A DNA stretch of 53,171 nucleotides from an uncultured Collinsella sp. (GTDB taxonomy: Bacteria; Actinomycetota; Coriobacteriia; Coriobacteriales; Coriobacteriaceae): assembly GCA_900549345.1 (NCBI GenBank), contig UROC01000006.1:1-53171 (forward strand), read 5' to 3'. A model generated the notes under the pieces. It did not search any database. It was not told where the DNA came from and worked only from the letters and a program-made list of their open reading frames with translations. The position numbers and the translations under genes are program-made. Positions 8,279-16,412 of this stretch are shown here, one piece after another (within the stretch, counting starts at the first letter, position 1; every line of letters begins with the position of its first letter).

Positions 8279-8836
8279 ATGAAGAAGAAGCTGCTGCTTG
8301 CGCCCCTGATGGCTGTTCTGGTCGCGTGCGTAGTTGTGCTTTCCGGCTGCGGAGGCCCTTCGGTTGAGGAGCTCATCACCGATGATCTTACGACGCAGTT
8401 TGACGAGGTCAAGAACGGTGGCGACGACTTCCTCGCCGGCCTGGAAGAGGCCTCGGGTGACGAGTTCGAGCAGCTGGGCATCGATCCCAAGGAGTACGCC
8501 AAGAGCTATCTCGAGGGCTTTGACTACAAGATCGGCGACGTGACGGTCGACGAGGACAAGGGTACCGCAACTGCCGAGGTCACCATTACCTGCAAGTCCA
8601 TGAACCAGATCGTTGAGGATTTTGCCACCCAGTACCAGGAGAAGGTCGCCGCGCTCGATTCGATGCCTTCCGATGACGAGCTGTACAAGATGGCCGGTCA
8701 GGTTATGGTCGATGTGACCAAGGCTGCTAAGACCAAGGACACCAAGGTCACCTTCAAGTATTCCTGCAATGACGACGGCGAGTGGTCTGCCGACGATTCC
8801 GCAACCAACGAGATGATGAATGCCATGATGAGCTAG
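8279..8836 (+). CDS. Small secreted lipoprotein of unknown function
   Basis: 185 residues, ATG preceded by GGGAGGA. The N-terminus is a lipoprotein signal: KKK, a hydrophobic run and the lipobox VLSGC with C24 as the lipidated residue. The mature part is acidic and mostly helical, with one region (residues about 85-115, GDVTVDEDKGTATAEVTITC) that reads as beta strands. It resembles the DUF4854/DUF5105 type of small Firmicutes and Coriobacteriia lipoproteins, though I cannot settle the family by eye. It is a single-gene unit with its own promoter and downstream hairpins. Localisation is confident, role unknown. Confidence 0.85.
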   Translation: MKKKLLLAPLMAVLVACVVVLSGCGGPSVEELITDDLTTQFDEVKNGGDDFLAGLEEASGDEFEQLGIDPKEYAKSYLEGFDYKIGDVTVDEDKGTATAEVTITCKSMNQIVEDFATQYQEKVAALDSMPSDDELYKMAGQVMVDVTKAAKTKDTKVTFKYSCNDDGEWSADDSATNEMMNAMMS

Positions 8837-8855
8837 GGGAGTTACACGGTAGTTC

Positions 8856-8883
8856 GTTACGGCGTTTTGCCTAACGCCGTAAC
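8856..8883. repeat. 11-bp-arm perfect hairpin
   Basis: gttacggcgtt and aacgccgtaac pair perfectly around a 6-base loop, 20 bp after the lipoprotein stop codon. There is no T-tract, so it may be an RNA-stabilising hairpin or a single palindromic repeat. Confidence 0.7.
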
Positions 8884-8896
8884 TGCCCGACGCTGC

Positions 8897-8996
8897 GCGG
8901 GCACCAGAGCGACAACTTGTCATTCAAAGAGGACGGCATGACCAGAAGGTCTATGCCGTCCTCTTTTCATGCCAATTTGTTCGCTCTGGTGCCCGC
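8897..8996. repeat. Nested 100-bp palindrome with terminator-like core
   Basis: Outer arms of 19-20 bp (8897-8915 and 8977-8996) pair with a single bulge. Inside them lies a second hairpin with 14-bp perfect arms (8926-8939 and 8953-8966), extended by a GACC-AGAA-GGTC tip and followed by a short T run. The inner hairpin could end lipoprotein transcription; the outer arms are more than a terminator needs. Confidence 0.8.
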
Positions 8997-9125
8997 TCGC
9001 TGTCCGTCCTCTACCTGCGACGTTGCCATTGCTGGAGTAGTCATTGGGAAGGCGGCACTTGGGGACGTTCCTTTTCTGCCGGCAGTTGGGGACACCCCTT
9101 GTATCAACGCCGCATCAAATGCTCG

Positions 9126-9297
9126 GGAAAATGCGACCCGGTTTTTGGCCGAATTCCGGGTCGCGGTTTCCGGATGGGGTGGGTTGCGGAAACCGCGACC
9201 CGGAATATTGCTCTGAAACGGGATGCGGTTTTCCCGACGCGCCTCAAACGGAAAGCGCATCCCATTTCGGAGCCCCAAAACGGGATGCACTTTCCGC
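9126..9297. repeat. Tandem array of three 62-bp palindromic units (family E, site 1)
   Basis: Units begin with ggaaa at 9126, 9188 and 9250, a period of exactly 62 bp. Each unit is an imperfect palindrome whose left arm is of the type ggaaannncgnccc and whose right arm is its complement, with the loop in between. A second three-unit array with the same period is at 37595-37764. The 9000-9337 stretch contains no gene. Confidence 0.9.
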
Positions 9298-9337
9298 GTG
9301 GAAGAATTGTCGCAGCTGCGTTAAGCGGTGTCGCTCG

Positions 9338-10003
9338 CTACTCGCCCAAGATTAGCTCGGCGAGTTCGTCCTGCGTATCAACAACGTAGTCGGCGCCGGC
9401 GGCCTCCAACTCTGCGCGGCCGCGGAAGCCCCAGCTGACGCCGGCGCTCTTAAGGCCGGCGTTGTGGCCGGTCAGAACATCGACATTGGAATCGCCCACA
9501 TAGAGCGTGGTTGCCGGATCGGCGCCCAGCTCCTCCATCACATGCAGCGTGACGGGCGCTTCGGGCTTAGGCGGAAACGCATCGACACGGCCCTGCACCA
9601 GCGCAAAGTGCTCGGAACCAAAGTATTTCTCGATAAGCGGGGCTGCCGAAATATGGTCCTTGTTGGTGAGCACGGCAAGTTGAACGCCCGCTGCGCGCAG
9701 ACGGTCGAGCATCTCAATCGTGCCGGCGTAGGGTGAGGTATGGTCCTCCTTGTGCTCGCCGTAATAGGCCCTAAACTCGGCAAGCGTCTGCTCAAACATA
9801 CGGCCGTCGCCCGCGTACTCGGCGGGCATAAAGCGCTCAACCAGCTTAAGCATGCCGTTTCCCACCTTGTAGCGGTACTCGTCTACGGCAAACGTGGGCC
9901 AGCCGTGCATCTCGCAGGTGTGGTTGCCGGCGGCCGCCAGGTCCTCGAGCGTGTTGAGGATGGTGCCGTCAAGGTCAAAGATCACGGTGGAAAAAGCAGC
10001 CAT
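9338..10003 (-). CDS. HAD-superfamily phosphatase, phosphoglycolate phosphatase-like
   Basis: 221 residues. The ATG at 10003 is preferred because GGGAG precedes it and the family starts here. All four HAD motifs are visible: DLDGTI near residue 10 (nucleophile and acid aspartates), VLTNKD (motif II), the lysine in FPPKPEAP (motif III) and YVGDSNVDV (motif IV). The helical cap after motif I places it with Gph/PGP-like hydrolases, which act on small phosphorylated metabolites such as phosphoglycolate or pyrophosphate. The substrate is not certain. It is a lone gene flanked by repeat DNA and, upstream, by the riboswitch leader on the other strand. Confidence 0.9.
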   Translation of the reverse strand: MAAFSTVIFDLDGTILNTLEDLAAAGNHTCEMHGWPTFAVDEYRYKVGNGMLKLVERFMPAEYAGDGRMFEQTLAEFRAYYGEHKEDHTSPYAGTIEMLDRLRAAGVQLAVLTNKDHISAAPLIEKYFGSEHFALVQGRVDAFPPKPEAPVTLHVMEELGADPATTLYVGDSNVDVLTGHNAGLKSAGVSWGFRGRAELEAAGADYVVDTQDELAELILGE

Positions 10004-10223
10004 AGGTACGCTCCCATCTAAATAGCTCACGTAAACGGCAACCATAATAGCGCGTGTCGTCCAACCGGGAATGAGCGGGTCAAAAGTCCCACGGGGGACA
10101 TTCTGGCCGCTCAATCTTGCGGGCGGGCTTGGTTCGTTAGCGGCCTAGTGGCGATATGGGTTGCCTATAGGTGGTCATCCGGGAGCCATATGGCTCGGGC
10201 ATGGCGGTTTTTTGTGTAGCGCA

Positions 10224-10253
10224 TTGACCGATTTACCTGCGGTAACGTACACT
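10224..10253 (+). promoter_or_regulatory. Predicted promoter for the riboswitch leader
   Basis: TTGACC at 10224-10229 and TACACT at 10248-10253 are 18 bp apart. Transcription would start near 10260, just ahead of the cobalamin riboswitch. Confidence 0.6.
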
Positions 10254-10271
10254 TCCTCCGTTAAAAAATAG

Positions 10272-10390
10272 AAGCCGGAGTACGGGTGCGCGCGAGCGCA
10301 TAAAGGGGAATCGGGTGAGAATCCCGAGCAAGGCGGTTACTGTGTGCGGGCGCGCCCGCGAGCCAGATTACCTGCCCGCGCTCTTCTCGA
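10272..10390 (+). ncRNA. Cobalamin riboswitch
   Basis: The core follows the cobalamin riboswitch order: aaaggggaatcgggtgagaa at about 10302-10321, matching the AAnnGGGAAnnnGGTGnnAAnnCC block, then gcggttactgt, then the B12 box agccagattacctgcc at 10361-10376, close to the consensus AGYCAGGAKACCYGCC. The middle segment is shorter or more divergent than in the standard class, so the subclass is unclear. It lies 186 bases upstream of the surface-protein start codon and would lower expression when cobalamin is plentiful. The outer boundaries are approximate. Confidence 0.88.
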
Positions 10391-10561
10391 AACCGAGGGC
10401 CTCTCTGTTTGCCGCTGGATTCCGGTCTACAAGGGGTGCTGCTGAGCGTGCGTTTTGCTGCCGATAGGGTGGCTGACGTGCGCCTTTGTGCTGCCGGGGT
10501 ATCGCCTCTCCCGCCTTCTTCGCCATGGCTCTATTGCAGGTTCGCGAAAGAAGGAGAACGG

Positions 10562-13500
10562 GTGACGCGAAACAACATTATGCTCAAGCGCCTGGGAGCC
10601 GCTGCTTTCTCGGTGCTGCTCGTCTGGTCGATGCCGGGTACGTCGGCATTTGCCGAGGGCGTGGCAGAGATCGCTGTGCAGGCGCAGACCCAGGCCTCGC
10701 AGCAGGCGGATGCTGCCGAGAATGCCGACGAGTCGAGTTTCACTGCGGACGAGCGGACGGGTGTTGAAGGCGCCGAGGCGTCGGCGGACGAGGCAAGATC
10801 CGACGTTGCTCCGTCTGCCGATGAGGGGCTTGCCGCCGTGCTGGGTGCGAACGGGCAGAATGCCGCCGCGGCGGACGTCGACGACGAGGATGCCGATGCT
10901 CAGCAGACACGCGGCGCGCGCGTCGCCAAGGCCGGCGAGACCGTGATGGTCTCTTTTGCCGATGAGCTGCCCACCACCATCGAGGCCGGGGCTGTCGTGA
11001 AGCTCGCGGCGAATATCAGCCTTGAGGCTGGCCAACAGATCGAGACCGTGGCCGGTACGCTCGATGGCCAGGGCCACAGCATCGTGCTCAACGGCAAGGC
11101 GCTGGCGAAGAGCGTGGCTGGTACGGTACAGAATCTGGGCGTGACGGGTTCGATGACGATTTCTGGCACCGACGGTCCTATCGCCACCACATGCTCGGGT
11201 ACCGTGCAAATGTGCTGGTCGACGGCAAGCCCCTCTGACGACAATTGGACTTTCGCTGACGCTGCCGGTCTTGTAGGCAAGCTCGATGGCGGTTCGGTGC
11301 TCAACTCGTATTACGCCGGCAGCCTCAGCGGCATGCCCTTTGGCGGTTACGGCCTCGTTGCCTGGTATCAGTCTGGCACCGTGACCAACAATCTGTTCAC
11401 TGCGGGCGATCAGGCGTGCGGCTACAAGGTCGATTCTTCCTTTGGCAACAAAATCTCTGTCGACGACCTCAAGACCCAGGCCTCGGTCGATAAGCTCAAC
11501 ACCGATGCCCCTGCCACCGGCTTTACCTGGTCTGCGCAGGGCGGTTTGCCTGTGCTGATCTCGGGCGGCGCTGCGGCTGTTGTGAACAAGGATGCCCTCA
11601 AGGCTGCGATTGACGATGCCAACGCCAAGATCGAGAACGACTACACGGCCGAGAGCTGGTCGAAGCTCGCTGAGGCCCTTGTGAGCGCTCAAGACGTCTA
11701 CGCCAACGATGACGCCAAGCAGGCCGAGGTCAACGCCGCAACCAAGACGCTCACCGATGCCATTGCCGCGCTCGAGAAGCCCAAGCCCACCGAGCCCGTG
11801 GCTCAGCCGCAGAATGTAGTGCACCTGAGCTCGCAGAGCGACCTCGAAAACAAGTTCAAACCCGCCGACGCCGACGCCTATTACGTTCTCGACAACGACA
11901 TTACCATCGATGACGAGTACTTCTTTGCCCCCATGGGCATACTTGCGGGCACACTCGACGGCCAGGGCCACACCATCACCTTCGCCAACGGCGGCGGCGT
12001 GAAGTCGCTCATGGACGGCGTTGTCTCCACGGGCGTGGTGCAGAACATCTCGTTTTCCGGTGAACTCAAGCAGGCGACGGACGGCAAGGCGTTCGGCCCC
12101 CTGGGCAACAAGGTTCAGGGTGCCGTGCTCAACTGCTCCACGAGCGTGACCGGCAAGGGCGTCGCGGGCTTTGCGCGTACGCTCGACGGCGGCATCGTGT
12201 CCAACTGCGTGTCGACCTCCGAGGGCACGGCGGGCGCGCTGTTCGCGACCTATAGCGCGGGCCAGCTCGTCAACACCTACTGGGGCGCATTCCTCACCAA
12301 CAAGATGGACGCTCCCGCCTCGGCGCTCGTCAACTCCTATGCCGTCGACCCCGCCGACATGGCCACCGATGCCTTCGCCGATCTCATCAACGCCAACTGC
12401 GGCGCCAACGGCAGCAGCTGGGGTATCGATAAAAATGGCACGCCGGTCTTTGGCTCGGGCAACAGCTACCAGGCACCCGAGGACACCACGCCCGACGACG
12501 CCTACACCGTGAGCTTCACGGCCAACGACGGCACCAGCCAGACAGTTGCCGACCATATGCTCGAGGTTTCGCCTGATGCTGTGGACGCCTACCGCAAACT
12601 TGGCGTCTTTGCACTTAAGGGCGTCCCGGCCACGAGCACCATCACCTGGGGCACCGATGACGCCAACCGCGGCAACATCGGTATCAACGAGTCCACGGGC
12701 GAGCTCTACGTCTACGACAACGCTACTGGCACGGTGACCGCCACCGAGCACAAGGTCGATGGCTCTGAGCAGACCGTGGCTACCATCAAGATCAAGGCCA
12801 AGGCCAAGCAGTTCGACGACTTTGAGCTGTGGTATCGTGCCTCCGACGGCACCGTGAGCGACGTGACCGATGGCGCGGCTACCGTCCAGGGCTCCGAGGT
12901 GCGCAACCTCGAGGTGCGCGTGCATTACGTCGACGCCGATAAGGACAAGTACGTGCCCGTTTCGTTCAGCCGCTTCCACTTTGCTTCGAGCGATTCTACG
13001 ACCATCTACAGCAACGACTACTCGGCCTGCTTTTACTTCAAGCATGCCGGCAGTGCCACGATCACCGTTACCCCGCGCGACGTCGCATCTGCGGGCGCTG
13101 GCTCCAAGAGCGTGACGCTGACGTCAGAAGCCGTGGCCGCCACGTCCATCTCGATGGGCTATAACGAGGACGGCGCCACCGTCTACCTGCAGGGCCGCAA
13201 CCCGCTCTCCGAGCGCGGCGCGTTTTTGACCGATCACGCACGCCCGGTGGTGGCGCCCGACAACGCCACCAACCGCGACAACTTTACCGTGACGAGCAGC
13301 GATCCTGCCATGGCGGCCTACGCCACCGCGGGCGAGATCGGCTACACGGCGTACAAGGCTGGCACCACCACGTTTACCGCGACGCTGCCCGACACGGACG
13401 CCGATGGCAAGGTCATCAGCGCGTCGTGCGACGTGACTTATGCTTACCAAAATCCGCTTGCGAGCGTGACGGCCGGCACGGACAGCCTCTACCTCAAGGC

Positions 13501-15115
13501 CGGCTCGGCGCAAAAGCTCGACCTGACCTTTACCGGTAAAAACGACGCGGACGGCTGGAGCGTGACCGAGCCCGGCCTCACCTGGACGTTCAAGACACTC
13601 GACGGCAAGGACGCCTCGGGTATCGTGGGCATCGACCGCATCGAGAAGGGCGCCTGGAAGCACGTCGACGGCGCTCCCGATGACGGCCTGTACGTGGCCT
13701 CGAGTGACTATACGGTGACTGCGCTTTCGGCCGGCACGGTAGTCGCGACGGGTACGCCGGTGGACACGACCGCCGGTGCCGAGCCCGTGACGCTTACCAT
13801 CACCGTGGCCGGTGTGGCCGCGAGCCCCGCCACGAGTGAGTCCGCCTCGGCGGGCATCGATGCTGCCGCTGCGTTCATCGACGTGCGCCGCAGCTCCGAC
13901 GCCTTCCAGTACGGCGACGAGTGGGAGATCTACGACTTTGCCAAGGCGGGCCGCAAGATCGATTCCAAGCTGCTCGACAACTACCGCGCCTCGCTGGCCG
14001 AGCACAAGGCCGAGTGGGGGAGTGCGACCTGCGCTCTGACTGAGACCGAGCGTGTGGCGCTGGCCCTCTCCGCCATCGGCGAGGACATCACCGACTATGA
14101 CGGCGTCAACCTGGTCGAGCTCATCTGCAGCCGCACCGATATGACGCGCGCCAACGAGAAGATCTTTGCGCTGATGGCGCTTAATGCGAGCGGCTCGGAT
14201 GTACCCGCCGGTTCTGCCTGGACGCGCGCGAGCCTCGCGGACGCCGTCTGCGAGCTTCTCGGCAGCGACGACGCCGTGGAGGGTACGCGTCTGGGCGACG
14301 TGGACCTGACGGCCATGGCGATCCAGGCCGTGGCGCCCTATGAGGGCGACACCAAGGTCGATGCTGCCATCGAGAACGGCCTCTCCTACCTCAAGGGCAA
14401 GATGAGCGCGGGTATCTGTGATTTCGGTTCTGCCGAGGCCAATGCCCAGGTGATCCTCGCGCTGCTTTCGCTCGACCGTGACCCGGCCAACCCCGTTAAC
14501 GGGTTTGCAAATGCCGTGACCAACGTGGTCTGCGCGCTGGACCTGTACCGCGTGGACGGCGGCAACGGCTATGCGCACAGCAAGGGCGGCGCGGCCAACG
14601 CCATGGCGACCGAGCAGGCGCTCCGCGCGCTCACGACGTATCGTGTCTCCTCGGGAGAGACGATTGCCTGGAAGACGGCCGTGACGGCGGGCAAGGGCTC
14701 GAGCAGCAAGGACCCGCAGAAGCCCACGGTGGCGCCGGGCGTCCTGACGCCGGGTGCCGGGTCGGACGGCGGTGCCGGCAACGGGACCGCCGGTTTTGCG
14801 GGCGTAATGGCTCCTGTGGCCGCCAAGATGGCCGGTGCTTCCTCGAGCGAGGGCGCCAAGGCAGCTGGCGATTCCAAGGCCGAGGCCGAATCCGGCAAGA
14901 AGGATTCGACGGAGTCTTCCGTCGCCGGCAAGACAGACAAGAGCGGCAAAAAGTCGGGCACGTCCGGCAAGACCGCCGCGTTGAGCGCCGGCGCCGCTAA
15001 CAAGGCTGCGGACGCGGGCTCGAACGGCTTTGCCATCGCCGGTGTTGCCGTGGGCATCGTCGGTATCGGGGCCGTCGGCGGCTGGTTTGTCTACACCAAA
15101 CGCCGCGCGGCGTAG
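10562..15115 (+). CDS. Cobalamin-riboswitch-controlled surface protein with transcobalamin-like alpha/alpha toroid
   Basis: 1517 residues from a GTG preceded by AAGGAG; upstream in-frame starts would run into the leader. Order of parts: signal peptide 1-31 (cleaved after SAFA); Ala/Asp/Glu-rich linker to about 130; GLUG-like beta region about 144-337 (LDGQGHSIVLNG); FIVAR helical domain about 343-407; second GLUG-like region about 418-630; Ig-like region about 647-1090; helical domain about 1093-1377; Ser/Lys/Gly/Ala-rich linker; membrane helix about 1485-1512 and a KRRAA tail. The helical domain contains DLTAMAIQAVAPY and ANAMATEQALRAL, the pattern of prenyltransferase/transcobalamin toroid repeats, but lacks the small beta domain of transcobalamin. 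With the upstream cobalamin riboswitch, the likely role is capture of corrinoids at the cell surface. That function is inference. No LPXTG motif is seen. Confidence 0.85.
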   Translation: MTRNNIMLKRLGAAAFSVLLVWSMPGTSAFAEGVAEIAVQAQTQASQQADAAENADESSFTADERTGVEGAEASADEARSDVAPSADEGLAAVLGANGQNAAAADVDDEDADAQQTRGARVAKAGETVMVSFADELPTTIEAGAVVKLAANISLEAGQQIETVAGTLDGQGHSIVLNGKALAKSVAGTVQNLGVTGSMTISGTDGPIATTCSGTVQMCWSTASPSDDNWTFADAAGLVGKLDGGSVLNSYYAGSLSGMPFGGYGLVAWYQSGTVTNNLFTAGDQACGYKVDSSFGNKISVDDLKTQASVDKLNTDAPATGFTWSAQGGLPVLISGGAAAVVNKDALKAAIDDANAKIENDYTAESWSKLAEALVSAQDVYANDDAKQAEVNAATKTLTDAIAALEKPKPTEPVAQPQNVVHLSSQSDLENKFKPADADAYYVLDNDITIDDEYFFAPMGILAGTLDGQGHTITFANGGGVKSLMDGVVSTGVVQNISFSGELKQATDGKAFGPLGNKVQGAVLNCSTSVTGKGVAGFARTLDGGIVSNCVSTSEGTAGALFATYSAGQLVNTYWGAFLTNKMDAPASALVNSYAVDPADMATDAFADLINANCGANGSSWGIDKNGTPVFGSGNSYQAPEDTTPDDAYTVSFTANDGTSQTVADHMLEVSPDAVDAYRKLGVFALKGVPATSTITWGTDDANRGNIGINESTGELYVYDNATGTVTATEHKVDGSEQTVATIKIKAKAKQFDDFELWYRASDGTVSDVTDGAATVQGSEVRNLEVRVHYVDADKDKYVPVSFSRFHFASSDSTTIYSNDYSACFYFKHAGSATITVTPRDVASAGAGSKSVTLTSEAVAATSISMGYNEDGATVYLQGRNPLSERGAFLTDHARPVVAPDNATNRDNFTVTSSDPAMAAYATAGEIGYTAYKAGTTTFTATLPDTDADGKVISASCDVTYAYQNPLASVTAGTDSLYLKAGSAQKLDLTFTGKNDADGWSVTEPGLTWTFKTLDGKDASGIVGIDRIEKGAWKHVDGAPDDGLYVASSDYTVTALSAGTVVATGTPVDTTAGAEPVTLTITVAGVAASPATSESASAGIDAAAAFIDVRRSSDAFQYGDEWEIYDFAKAGRKIDSKLLDNYRASLAEHKAEWGSATCALTETERVALALSAIGEDITDYDGVNLVELICSRTDMTRANEKIFALMALNASGSDVPAGSAWTRASLADAVCELLGSDDAVEGTRLGDVDLTAMAIQAVAPYEGDTKVDAAIENGLSYLKGKMSAGICDFGSAEANAQVILALLSLDRDPANPVNGFANAVTNVVCALDLYRVDGGNGYAHSKGGAANAMATEQALRALTTYRVSSGETIAWKTAVTAGKGSSSKDPQKPTVAPGVLTPGAGSDGGAGNGTAGFAGVMAPVAAKMAGASSSEGAKAAGDSKAEAESGKKDSTESSVAGKTDKSGKKSGTSGKTAALSAGAANKAADAGSNGFAIAGVAVGIVGIGAVGGWFVYTKRRAA

Positions 15116-15167
15116 CGAGCCTCTGCCTACCAGGTAAATACTGCAAGGAGTATGGTCTTGCAAAGCG

Positions 15168-15206
15168 AAGGGCCCTCCTGCCGATTAGCTCGGCAGGAGG
15201 GCCCTT
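15168..15206. terminator. Bidirectional terminator between the surface protein and hypE
   Basis: A 16-bp GC-rich perfect stem (from aagggccctcctgccg to its complement) lies between convergent genes. T-tracts are short on both sides, but stem strength and position fit shared termination. Confidence 0.75.
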
Positions 15207-15296
15207 CCATCTCCCCACAGTTTGAGTGGGGCAACGTCCCAGTGAAAATGGGCGGGCCGATTGTGGCCGGATGCTGGGCAGCTTGCAGAGCAGCCG

Positions 15297-16331
15297 CTAG
15301 CAAATCCTAGGCAGCTGCTCTCCCACGAGCATGTCGAGGATGCGGGTCGAGCCCCAGCCGGTGCGTACACGCACGGCGGGGCGGGTGTCCTCGGCAAGCG
15401 GCAGCACGCGACCGATAATGGCGGCATTCTCGCCGTAGCGGGCGGCGCGCATGGCGGCCAGCGCGGTATCGGCCTGCTCGGCCGGCACCACGGCAACCAC
15501 CTTGCCCTCGTTTGCCACCTGCAGCACATCGTAGCCGAGCATCTCGCAGGCGGCCTGCACGTCGGGGCGCACGGGCACGGCATTCTCGTCGATCTCCATG
15601 GCAACGCCGCTGGCCTGGGCAAACTCGTTGAGCGTGGATGCCAGGCCGCCGCGCGTGGGGTCGCGGAAGCAGCGTGTGTCGGGTGCTGCGGCAAGCACAT
15701 CGGCAATCAGGTGGTTGAGCGGTGCGGCGTCGCTTTCAATCGCGCTCGAAAACGCCAAGCCCTCGCGCTGGCTCATAATGGCGATGCCGTGGTCGCCTAG
15801 CGTGCCTGAGACCAGGATGACGTCGCCGGGGCGGCAGTTGGCGCCGCTGAGCGCCACGCCCGCGGGCACCTCGCCCACGCCGGCGGTATTGATGTAGACG
15901 CCGTCGGCACCGCCACGCTCGACCACCTTGGTGTCGCCGGTGATAATCTTCACGCCCGCCTCGCGCGCCGTTTCGGCCATGGTCTGCACGATCTGGCGCA
16001 GCTTGTCCATGGGGTAGCCCTCTTCGAGGATAAAGCCGCACGACAGGTAGCGCACGTTAGCGCCCGAGGTCGCGACGTCGTTGACGGTTCCGCATACGGC
16101 GAGGCGGCCGATATTGCCGCCGGGGAAGAACTGCGGCGTTACCACAAAGCTGTCGGTCGACATGGCGATTCGCCCGCTTGCGGGCAGCGCGGCGACACCG
16201 GAATCGTTGCCCGCAAGCAGCTCGGGCGACCCAAAGGCATCCAGAAAGACCTCATCAATAATGCGCTTCATCATCTGGCCGCCGGAGCCGTGGCCCAGCA
16301 GGACAGTGCTATCGGTGGCAGTACGGGACAT
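15297..16331 (-). CDS. hypE: Hydrogenase maturation protein HypE
   Basis: 344 residues, ATG with GGAG upstream. HypE dehydrates the carbamoyl group received from HypF on its C-terminal cysteine to thiocyanate, the source of the cyanide ligands of [NiFe]-hydrogenase iron. The protein begins with the ATP-binding LLGHGSGGQMMKRII signature of PurM/AIR-synthase-like enzymes and ends in PRIC, with the essential cysteine as the last residue. It is the last gene of the operon, 81 bp after hypD, and ends at the shared terminator. Assignment is secure. Confidence 0.97.
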   Translation of the reverse strand: MSRTATDSTVLLGHGSGGQMMKRIIDEVFLDAFGSPELLAGNDSGVAALPASGRIAMSTDSFVVTPQFFPGGNIGRLAVCGTVNDVATSGANVRYLSCGFILEEGYPMDKLRQIVQTMAETAREAGVKIITGDTKVVERGGADGVYINTAGVGEVPAGVALSGANCRPGDVILVSGTLGDHGIAIMSQREGLAFSSAIESDAAPLNHLIADVLAAAPDTRCFRDPTRGGLASTLNEFAQASGVAMEIDENAVPVRPDVQAACEMLGYDVLQVANEGKVVAVVPAEQADTALAAMRAARYGENAAIIGRVLPLAEDTRPAVRVRTGWGSTRILDMLVGEQLPRIC

Positions 16332-16412
16332 ATCGAAAACTCCAATCGTGGGTGGAATTATATGGGTGGGGCGCAGCGTCGACCGGTCCGCCGTTCGCTA
16401 GAACGGCGGAAC

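Noticed and set aside
9126..9297. CRISPR array
   Set aside because: The 62-bp units are themselves imperfect palindromes with diverged arms; there is no constant repeat separated by unique spacers and no cas gene nearby.
10409..10561. N-terminal extension of the surface protein starting at 10409
   Set aside because: It would lie in the riboswitch leader, lacks a ribosome site, and would bury the clear signal peptide that begins at 10562.
10427..13045. Long open frame on the minus strand opposite the riboswitch-controlled surface gene
   Set aside because: It lies wholly over the real gene, has no recognisable domain and arises from the GC-rich third positions. Similar antisense frames opposite the giant surface gene, dnaK, the hydratase and clpB were dropped for the same reason.
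14690..15115. Classical LPXTG sortase anchor on the riboswitch-controlled surface protein
   Set aside because: There is a membrane helix and basic tail but no LPXTG-like motif before it; the giant protein at 24688 has only the variant LPSVGD.
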